Shown here: positions 43,367 to 52,500 of the stretch, piece after piece | Layout: every line of letters begins with the position of its first letter | Position numbering within the stretch: the first letter of the stretch is position 1 | Source: Mantamonas sphyraenae | Taxonomy: Eukaryota; CRuMs; Mantamonadidae | Length of the DNA stretch: 64,000 nt | Direction: 5' to 3' | Assembly (NCBI GenBank): GCA_026936335.1 | Contig: JAPMXV010000045.1 | Span: forward strand, 124,001-188,000 | Translations under genes and position numbers: made by a program | Notes under the pieces: generated by a model | Databases searched by the model: none | What the model was told of the DNA's origin: nothing | The model's input: the letters and a program-made list of their open reading frames with translations, nothing else

Positions 43367-45058
43367 TCATTGATAAACAAACTCGGGACGACGGTCGTCG
43401 GCAAACCAGTTCCTGGCAATGGTGTTGCCTTGCTCGCGTGCTTCGTACAGCTCGTCCAGCGATGATTCGTGTGCTGGATCGTCTGCCAGCTTGCTGTTTT
43501 TCCATGGGTTTGCCAGCAGGTACAACTCTTCGCCAATGTGTTTGCGCGGTCCCACAAAGTACAGGTGGGCCAGGTCCCCAATGTCCTGAGCCGACGTGCG
43601 ATACATGACAGGCGCCGTGTTGCGTTCAGCCTCCAGCTCGGGGTATTCCAGTTCCGGGGGTGAAAAGTGGTGGTGGTCGTCCCTGCTGTGCTCCTCCCCG
43701 CCTCCCTGGGCGTCCAGCTGCATGTCAAACAGACGGGGATCCATAAACTCCTGGTCATACAGCGTGGTCAGGTTCCAGGGCTTGGTGCGCCCAGCACCGC
43801 GACTCTCCCGATGCTCCTGCTGCTGCTGCTGATCCTCCTCGCCGTACGAGCCCATCGACATCTCCGAGGGCACAGGTGAGCCTTGCTCCGAGATGTGTGT
43901 TTGCTGTTGCTGCGATGCGTCGGTCGAGTCCATGGACATGCGCGTGTGCTCGTGTTCCTTCTCCGACTGGAATCCGTCGTCGACGTGGAAACGGACTGGA
44001 GCAGGATGGGCGGGTTGGGAAACACCCATGCTCTTGCCCTGCACAATCCAATCATGCTCTTGCTCTCGTTCCCTGGCCTGCTCCGCTTGCACATCATCCA
44101 CTGTGGCAAACGGGGCGAGGCGAGGCACGAGATCAGCACCGCGTGCGCTGGCAATGGCGGGATCCTGCGTGGCCAACTCCCTTCGCATCTGGGCATACTT
44201 GTCCATCTGTTGTTCTTGTCGCCACAGTCGCTCCTCGTCAGACTCCTCCTCCTGACCGAGCATGATGCGGCTCACGCTGCTTTCGTTCACCGTGCGACGG
44301 CGCGGCGACGGCAGCACGTACTCGCTCTGTGCCACGCCGCTCTGCCATGCACGTGCCACCAGGGTGTTGCTCATGTCGTACGTCGATCGCATCGGCATGT
44401 GCGGCGGCAGCGCATCCCACGCCTGCGCCATGCTGCGCTTGCTGCTGCGCAGTGCCTCCAGCGTCGCATGCTCCTCCTCTGCAATTGCACTGGGGATGAG
44501 GCGGGATCGGTCCACAAACTCGCTTTGGTACGACGTCAGAAAGTGCATGTCTGCCTCCTGAGCCCGTTCCTGTCGCTCCACTTCATCGGCGTACGCCTGT
44601 GCGTACGCCTGTGCCTGTGCCTCCTCTTCTGCCCACTGCTGCAGCTCCTCGTGTTCCCTCATGTATTCATCCTCCTGGTACGGCGTCGCCTCATGTGCGT
44701 CGCCTTCCTCGTTGCAATCGGCCCACGCCTGCTGCGGATGATGATGGGAAGCCGTGTGGGCCGAAAAATCGGGCATCTGAATGGGTGCGGTGTACGCTGC
44801 TTGTGCCTCCGTTTCCCATGTGCTTTCATCTGCGCTGTTGCTCGTCACGTTGCTCCACAGCAGATAGGACTGGTCGTACCGGTGCGGGAAACTGCCTTTC
44901 GCGCCAAAATCGCCAACGGCCTCCGATTCAAACGGGCCCGCTGCGTTTGCGCTGCTCAGCGCTTCATACTGGTAGTGGTCCTCAAATGCCTCCTCCTCCG
45001 GATACGCCTGTCGGTATTCCGGATGCTCCATGTAGTAGCTTCGTGTGCGATGGTCCAT
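43367..45058 (-). CDS. Unknown Glu/Gln/Ala-rich protein
   Basis: I do not recognise this gene. A single open frame of 563 residues starts at a clean ATG (45058). It is rich in Glu, Gln, Ala and His with Tyr-rich N-terminus, a helical EEEAQAQAYAQAYADEVERQERAQE coil, and a C-terminal part that looks more conserved: PWNLTTLYDQEFMDPRLF, YRTSAQDIGDLAHLYFVG and NTIARNWFADDRRPEFVYQ. The Trp/Asn/Leu-containing tail motifs suggest short binding motifs rather than a globular enzyme. Convergent with the glutaminase gene, 32 bp apart. No membrane segment or signal peptide. Confidence 0.68.
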   Translation of the reverse strand: MDHRTRSYYMEHPEYRQAYPEEEAFEDHYQYEALSSANAAGPFESEAVGDFGAKGSFPHRYDQSYLLWSNVTSNSADESTWETEAQAAYTAPIQMPDFSAHTASHHHPQQAWADCNEEGDAHEATPYQEDEYMREHEELQQWAEEEAQAQAYAQAYADEVERQERAQEADMHFLTSYQSEFVDRSRLIPSAIAEEEHATLEALRSSKRSMAQAWDALPPHMPMRSTYDMSNTLVARAWQSGVAQSEYVLPSPRRRTVNESSVSRIMLGQEEESDEERLWRQEQQMDKYAQMRRELATQDPAIASARGADLVPRLAPFATVDDVQAEQAREREQEHDWIVQGKSMGVSQPAHPAPVRFHVDDGFQSEKEHEHTRMSMDSTDASQQQQTHISEQGSPVPSEMSMGSYGEEDQQQQQEHRESRGAGRTKPWNLTTLYDQEFMDPRLFDMQLDAQGGGEEHSRDDHHHFSPPELEYPELEAERNTAPVMYRTSAQDIGDLAHLYFVGPRKHIGEELYLLANPWKNSKLADDPAHESSLDELYEAREQGNTIARNWFADDRRPEFVYQ

Positions 45059-45426
45059 TTTTGCTCTGTGTGCTCAGTTGTTTGTTGTGTTGTCAAAAAT
45101 GGTCAATGAAATCGTCGTCTTGCGGGATTGCGCTGAAATGTGTGTGTGTTTGTTGCTGAATGTTGATGTGTGTTGGATGTGAAATGCCCGCGCGGGTTGT
45201 GTGTGATTTTGTGAGAAAGCTCCTGTGTTGCTCCAGACCTCTGCTTTCCCTGTGGTTTTGTGGTTGGCCGAGTTGCGCACACACTCTTCAAGCAAGCATG
45301 ATGCCACTGCCACATCCATGAATCCATCCAATGGGCGCTCAAACCCTCACTCTCACAGTCGATCCTCTCACCCACGCACCACATGCACATCCACGGCCAA
45401 CGCAAACACGCAGCAGCTCCTACCGC
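45059..45426. other. Divergent intergenic region
   Basis: About 370 bp between two divergent start codons. It is GT-rich on the plus strand from 45140 to 45280 and then C-rich. No open frame with splice support, no tRNA and no repeat was seen. It should contain both promoters. Confidence 0.45.
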
Positions 45427-46183
45427 ATGGCAAGGCCACCTAGGTGGCTACAGGCCGTCCTCGCCCTGTCATGTCTGGGTATGGTCGTCCTTCTCGTCAC
45501 TGTTTGTGTGTCCATTGCGTATGTACCTGAGCGCAGGGTGCTCTCCCTTGCCGAACGAGCGGCTCTGCACTATCCGGCCCTGGGCAAGGATGAGTGCTAC
45601 GAAGGAGTGTTGTACGTTTCCATTCCCACACGCTTGTGCTGTGTGCCATTCCTACGCACCATCCGTTGTTCACACCTGCCTCTGTGTGTCTCGCAGTGAC
45701 CTCATATCCATCGATGCGCTCTTCCTCCTTTCGCTCCTGGGCCTCGTACCCGCCGCAGCTGCCATTGCTGCCTCCATCCTTGCCATTATCTCCTACCCTG
45801 TAACATACTACGTCCTTCCACGCCCAAAGCGCACCGTGCCCATCCTCAAACCGCTTGCCACAGCCTGGTTTGTGCTCGTGCTTGCTGCCTCGCAGGTTTG
45901 CCTTGGCATCTACGGCCTCTATGTCCTCTCCATGTGCAAGAATCAGCAAGGCAATGCGAGTGTTGTGCCTCTGGGTCGAGCCATCACCGCAGCCCATCTC
46001 ATATCTGGCACTCTCCCTGTCCTGCTCGCACTCCTCACTCTCGCGCTGACCCCATGCTATCTGTTTCTTCGCTTCCTCGGCTTTGTCGACGTCGATGACA
46101 CTGAAGAGCTCGACGGCCTCCTCGACAACGTTGACATCGACGTCGACTCCAGTTATGGGCGACAGGGGCGAATCAACGGCTGA
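45427..46183 (+). CDS. Four-span membrane protein of unknown family
   Basis: Exons 45427-45611 and 45697-46183 join in phase to about 223 residues. Hydrophobic segments are at LQAVLALSCLGMVVLLVTVCVSIAYV, ALFLLSLLGLVPAAAAIAASILAII, ATAWFVLVLAASQVCLGIYGLYVL and LISGTLPVLLALLTLALTPCYLFL. The C-terminus is acidic (DVDDTEELDGLLDNVDIDVDSS) and likely cytosolic. The loop between spans 1 and 2 contains one Cys only, so it is not a classical tetraspanin. Function unknown. The stop lies 15 bp from that of the converging TPR gene. Confidence 0.72.
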
Positions 46184-46198
46184 AATTGGATCACTTCT

Positions 46199-46399
46199 TC
46201 ATTTCTTCGACACCTTGCTTTTGCGCTTCCCTCTGCCCTTGCTTGGCTTTTTGTCCCCTTCTGCCTCTCCATCCCGCCCCTCCTGCTCTTTGTCCTTCTC
46301 AGCCGCCGCCGCCGCCGCTGCAACCGGGCCGACGTCCTGCTTTTGTTCCCCCTCGTCCTGATCTTCTTGCCCCTTGCCCTTCTTGTGCTCCTCTTCATG

Positions 46400-46433
<34 letters not shown>

Positions 46434-49400
46434 TGCTGCTGCTCCTCTTCTTGCTCCTGCTCGGTTCCTACCTCTTCTCCGTGCTGCCCTTTCCTCCGTT
46501 GGCCCTTCTTCCAGCCAATCTCGCCGACTGGCTTCTGCTTGGCAAGCTTGACTGTGCGTTTGCGAGGATCAACCTCGTTTTCTGCCTCTGCCACCATGCC
46601 CATGCCCAGGTTGACCCTGTCTTCGCGTGGCGAAATCAGGATGGGTTCGTTGCCAGCCCCGTAGTCGTCCACAAACTCCTCCCGCGGCAATTGCTCGCGG
46701 AAGCCTTCACGCACCATCTGCCGAAACGGGAAGCGAGGGTTGTTCAGTGGCTCGTCGGTGTCCACCTTTGTGCTCACATACTCTCTCGAGTCGCCGTAGA
46801 TGTCCCGTGTGGTGCGATCCTTGCCCACCAGACCCCCCCCGCTGCCTCGTGACTTGCGCAGGATCTCATTGTGTGTCCGCTTGCTTTCCGACAACGCCTC
46901 CAGAAACTCCCGTCGCAACTTGCGCTCACTATAGTGCGACTGCACATGATCATACCGCGGCGCACGCGGCAACGGCTGCTGCTGCTGTTGCTGCTGCTGT
47001 TGCTTCCTCTTCTTGGTCGTCGCCGTTTTGCCCCTTCGCTTCTTGCCCGTGCTCGCACGCGATCCCGCACGCGATCCCGCTCGCGACAGCGACGACGACG
47101 TTCCTTTTCGTGCACGCGGGTCATTCAGTCCAATGTCGGGCAGGGCGCCGTCGTTCTGTTGTCGTTCCCGCAGCAGCGGGTTGATGTCCTCATCGTCTGC
47201 TACCTCGCCCTCCTGCGGTGCACCACTACTGGCCTTTCGCTGTTTGCCATTGGGTGCGGTTTTTGCTCGCTTGCGTCCGTTTGCCTTGCGTCGCTTCACG
47301 CTGACCGTCTTTGGCCGTCCATTGATGTCGTAGCCCACCACACGCCTGCCTGCAAGCTGTTTGCGTTGTGCCTTGCGCTCTGCATCGCGCATGATTGCCT
47401 GTGTGGCCTCCACCTCCCCCATGGGCTGGTGCTTCAGCCGTTCAGGCACTTCCAAGTACCGTCGTTGCGGCCGATTGCGTCCCCGTACCCCTTCCTCCTC
47501 TTGTGTTGGTTCCGCACAGTAGTCCATCAGATACGCGTCCACCTCATCGTACGCTCCCGGGATGCTCGCCAGCCACGCCAGTGCATCCTCCGAAAACTTG
47601 GCCTCAAACGGATCCGCAGGCGGCGTCTTTTCGCCTCCGTCGTCCGTCTCTCCGTCGGACGCTGTCCAACCATCGTCGCCCTCGGTGCCATAGTGTTGGT
47701 GGTGATGATGACGCGCGTGGTGCTGGCCTTTGGGACTGTGTTCGTTGGGTGACACGTGGCTGTTGCGCGACACACCCCGTTGCAACAGTGAACCACCACC
47801 CTGCCCACGCTGATGGTGTTGGTGGCTGTGCGGCGACCCGTCGCTTCCACCCGACGCACTCAGCGGACGATACTCGCGCATCTGGAACGTCTCCAGGGGC
47901 ATGTCTGTCACCTCCCGTGTGATCTCTGGTGTCAACGAACGCATCTGAGCAGCCTTGCGGCGTGCCAGCCGTTCGTTTGCACCCAACAAGTGGCCATCGC
48001 TGCTGCTCTGCCCCTGCCTCGCCATACCTCCGCTGCTGTTTCCTCCCTGCGCTTCCTCCTCGTCCTCGTCATCTTCCACAGTGTGCACCACGACCAATCC
48101 AGCCGACCCCGACGCACTGTCCCCCATGGCGATGCCACCCACCGCTTCGTCGTCCAACCCACCCGCATCCTCGCCTGCAAACCGCACTCGCGATCCGCTA
48201 CGTGACGAGGGCGCGCTATTGTCGCCAATCACCCCCGCTTGTCGATCCATCTCACTCAAACGACCCGGTTCCAAGTCCTTACGAGCCACCCTGGCTGCAC
48301 TGTTCACCCCATCCGCGTGCTTGCCGCCACGCATCCGCTCCGATTTCCCGCCACCACCGCCACCACCACCACCGACCTCACCACCTTGTCGACCACCCAC
48401 GTCTTGTGCAGGTGACGATTCATCACCCATCCCTCCCACATTGCTACTGCTGCTGCTGCTGCCACTGCTGCTGTTGTTGATGTGTTGCACCTCCAGGTCA
48501 AAGTCATACTCGTCTTCAAAGTCGGGCGAGTAGGACGTGTGCATGCCTGTGTGATGCAATCCACCACCGCTTGTTGTGCCTGTGCCTGTGCCTGCACCGC
48601 CTGCGCCTCCACTGCTTCCCGGACGCGCAGCCTCGCTCGTCCATTCTTCCACGTCAAAGAGCATGTGCTTGCTGAGATCACCCTGCACGGGCTGCTTGGG
48701 AGGCGCGTGCAACGCATGGAGCATGTGATCCACCTCGTGCTCTTCCAAACCCAGGTCCGTCAGCCGTGCGTGCACCTCTGCCAGGAACCCGTCGTCAAAG
48801 TTGAAATCCCGTTGGCTGGCTTCTTGCAACACTTGCGCCCTGCGCAGCGCTTGCCGGTAATCCTTGCGCGGGTTGCAGTTGTAGGCCAGTTCGTAGTGGA
48901 GCACACAGGCGTCGAGGGAGCCCAGGTGGAACAGGGCTTCTGCCTTGAGGAACTGGGCCTCGCTGTACAGCTTGCGTTCGCGCAGCACAAGTTCCGCGTC
49001 CGCCAGAGCCAGCTGGTACATTTTCATCTTGAGGAAACAACGTGCACGCATACAAAGCACAGGCATGGCCTTGGGATCAATGACCAGAGCCTTGGAGAAG
49101 CATGCACACGCGCGTACGGGCTCGTTTTCCTCCAGGTGCAGCTTGCCCTTTTGAATCAGTCCGCTCACCTGGGTGAACTTGGGTTGCGTCATGGCCACGC
49201 AGTTGTATGCGTTCTCCCACACATGCTCTCCCATCTTTTCGTCCATTGTCGGCGCCACCGTCAGCTTCTCCAGGCCCCGCTGGCTCGTTTTTGCGGCAAC
49301 GGTCGATTGAAGGGCATCCTCAGGCAAGCCCGTCTTCCTTGACACCGGAATCAGCTTGTTTCGCGACCGAGGCGTCGTCGACAGCAGCTGCTTCTCCAGA

Positions 49401-49474
49401 CTCACGCTTTCCAACTCCTTTTTCCGCTCTGCGATCGTCTGCCTCCAGATCCACGAGTCCCGCTCCTCGGCCAT
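46199..49474 (-). CDS. TPR protein resembling outer dynein arm docking protein TTC25/ODAD4
   Basis: Single open frame of 1,091 residues starting at MAEERDSWIW (49474). After ~85 residues come TPR repeats: GLIQKGKLHLEENEPVRACACFSKAL, AMPVLCMRARCFLKMKMYQLALADAELVL, YSEAQFLKAEALFHLGSLDACVLHYELAYNC, RQALRRAQVLQ. That layout, with a single N-terminal TPR cluster and the AEALFHLG pattern, resembles TTC25. A very long disordered middle (Ser/Gly, His, acidic) follows, then a better conserved stretch YSERKLRREFLEALSESK, REYVSTKVDTDEPLNNPRFPFRQMVREGF, and a basic Lys/Gln/Glu tail. The frame continues beyond 49474 into the divergent gene, which I judge non-coding. Assignment to the docking complex is tentative. 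Confidence 0.66.
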
Positions 49475-49532
49475 GGCTTTGCGTGCGCGGTTTTGGCCCC
49501 CCCCGCGCCAACCCAAACAGCCCACCGCCAAC
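49475..49532. promoter_or_regulatory. 58-bp divergent promoter region
   Basis: Start codons of the TPR gene (minus) and the BPI-like membrane protein (plus) are 58 bp apart. The stretch contains CCCCCCCCGCG-type C-rich sequence and CCAACCC motifs, no TATA. Function inferred from position. Confidence 0.4.
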
Positions 49533-52500
49533 ATGCACCGCGCACATTGCCCATCCTCTCGTGTTGCATTGTACATATCCTTCGGTGTGATGCTGCTTTT
49601 GTGCATGCAGGGACCCCTTGTCGGGGTCCAGGGCTCCCAGAGCGCGGGTGCTGGCGCCTTTGCAGGGGCAACTGCCTTTGTGACGCAGCAGGCCATGGAC
49701 CAGGCACCCACACAGTACGCAGGGGTCATCCAAAGCCTGGTGGCCCAGATGCAAGCGGAGCCGTGGCCCAACGTGCACGACAACGGCCACGGGTGCCATG
49801 TGGAATGGTCAGTGACCGGAAGCAAGGCCGTGAAAACAATCAGCATCAATCCAGGCACACTCAAGGCAACCATTGTGGCGGGAGGCGTACAGGTGAATGC
49901 TGTGGTGCATGTGGTGTCCCGTATGCCTGCGTTCCTGCGGCCGTGCAAGCGCTTCATCTTTTGCTTCTGCAAGACGCTGTGCGACGGCGAGGTGACGGTG
50001 ACCGCAGACGTGGCCACCCAGATTACGTTTTACATGACACTGCAGAAGAATGGGAGCATCCTGGTGACGAGCAAGAGTGCACTGACGTATCCGACGCAGC
50101 CGCAGATTGCAGGCTGTTCGCATCCCACGGGCATCATGAGTTGGTTTGTGTCGTGGAAGGACATTGTCAACGACATTGCCCAGCAGGTGCAGGCGGCGGC
50201 CGTGGGCCAACTCAACCAGAATTTCAATGTGCCACAGACCTTCAGTCCCTACTCGGACGTGTTCATCACCTACACGCCCACGGGCATCAGCATTGCCCCC
50301 TCGCAGCACATCCTGCTGCCCACACACACCCTGGTGCAGGCACAAGTCATGCGAGCCGGCAAACATGTCAACTTGACGTATGTGGACACAAGCGCTGCGG
50401 ATGCAGCCATGCTCCCACCCACCACTTGGAACACCACGTCCCACCCGGACGCCCTGTATCTGCTCACGGGCCTGCGCATCTCATCTACGATGATGACTGC
50501 GCTCATGTGGGCAGGCGACGTGACGGGTGCGTTCCAGTACGATCACCAGACGCGGGTGCTGGACGCCCACCTGCAGTTTGGCCTGGGGTTTGCGCCACCG
50601 GACGTCATTGTGCCGTCCAACTCCCACCTCAACTTTAGCATTGGACATGGGTACATCAACGCCACGTGTGCCAATGTGGGTGCAGTGTACGGCCACGTGC
50701 TGCTGGACTTTTTCTTCTTTCATCTCACCGGCGGCGGAGCGGTGAAAGCCACGTACAACAAGAGCAACCACGACCCGGGCTTTGTGCTTTCCGTGCTGGG
50801 ATTCGACACAAACACAGTCAACATGACGCTCAAGGCGCCACGCATCCCGTTGCCCACGGTGGTGATTGACACCATCCTCAAGGACCTGATTGACGACTTT
50901 GTGCCCGTGCTCAACGACTGGATGGCAGGACACCCATTCCTCATGCCCGAAAAGATTGCCAAGTACATGCCCAACCCACAGGTGGAGCTGGAGAACCAGC
51001 CGGGATGTTGCAACGGCACACACGGCTATGTGCAACTCGACACCTACTGCAAGTGCGGCGGCGGCAACTCGGCCCTCCATTGGGCGCCGTGCAACTTCAA
51101 ATGCACCGCACAGGACGGCAGTGTCGTACAACCCCCGAACCCAGCGCAGTCTGCCGCCGCCGCGCTGGTGCAGGCACCGTCGTGGGAGACCATGTGGGAA
51201 GCCATGTGGACGCCGACGATGGCGACGACGGAGGGGAGTCACTCGGGTACGGGTGCGTACTCGGCGGTGTCGTACGATGGATTGTTTGTGTCCATTTTTG
51301 ACAGCATTGTGAGTGAGAGTGCGACCAACACGCAGTGTTCGCTGTTCCATGTGGGCGACACCATGGCCATGGTGTATCTGCCAGCCACGGGTGGCGCATG
51401 CATGCCCATCGACCCTCAGGTGGGCCACGAGGACAATTACACGTTGTACTACAGTCTGACCACAGATGGAGCCGGCCAAGTCAGCCACGCAGCGCTGATG
51501 TGCTTCAACCCGGACTGCTCCGGCGCCTGTGCCTTGCCACCCGGCAGTGTGTACCAAGCAGGCCTTTGCTACCACAGTTCCGACTCGCAGCTGAGTTTCG
51601 TGTTGCAACCCGGAGCCGCGGGCAACCCGTGCGTGGGCGGAGCCGGGCAGGCGGCCACTCGCTCGCTGCTGTTTGGACGCTACCTCAACACGGCGACGTG
51701 TGGATTCAACACCACGTCACCCAAACCGGCCATGGTGACGAATCTGACCAACATCCACCCGCCCGACTCGTCGCACTGTCAACCCGTGGGCAATCCTGAT
51801 CAGGACAGCGCCAAGCCAAGCCTGTACGTCAACGTGCAGTACAACGCCACCACAGAACTGTTCAACGTCCAACTTTGGTGCGACCCCGGTTGTTCCACGT
51901 GTCGCATGAATCTGATGGGCATGCGCGAGGCCACGTGTTTCCAAACGGGCGCCGATGCGGCCGCCGTGCTTTCCCGCGGCTCCTCCGTGCCCAGCTGCGC
52001 CTCACTCGTCCCTCCGCCACCGCCCACGCCGATCAACCCACCCGTGCCTCCCCATCCAACCGATCTGCGCTGGCTGTACATTGTGCTGGGGGTGGGCCTG
52101 CTGGTGATGTCCGTGCTCCTGTATCGCAACCCGCGGTCCCACGCCGCGTGCGACGGCATCTTGCACATCATTGGGGTTGCTTTGTCAGCCTCTGTCCTGT
52201 CTGTGCGTCACCACGTCGTGCGTACGTGGCAGGCAACGCGCACGTGGTTTCGCGAGTCGATTGGATGGGCACGTGGGCCGCTGGCACCATCCAAGCTGGA
52301 ACACAGCCAGATACGCCGGATGATGCTTGTGGTGGTCGCTCTTGGGGCCCTGTTGGTGCTTTGGTACCTGCGCAATCCGTTTGAGCTGTTTGAAAACTCG
52401 TTGAGCCAACAGCTGGGATTGCCCATCAGCAACAGCGACACGCCACCCACACAGGGCAACAGCACCGTTGTGTTGGATCATTCCGTGCACGACTTTTACG

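Noticed and set aside
49475-50017. N-terminal extension of the TPR frame beyond 49474 on the minus strand
   Set aside because: It overlaps the signal peptide and BPI-like coding region of the divergent gene, has no recognisable features, and the ATG at 49474 gives a normal start.
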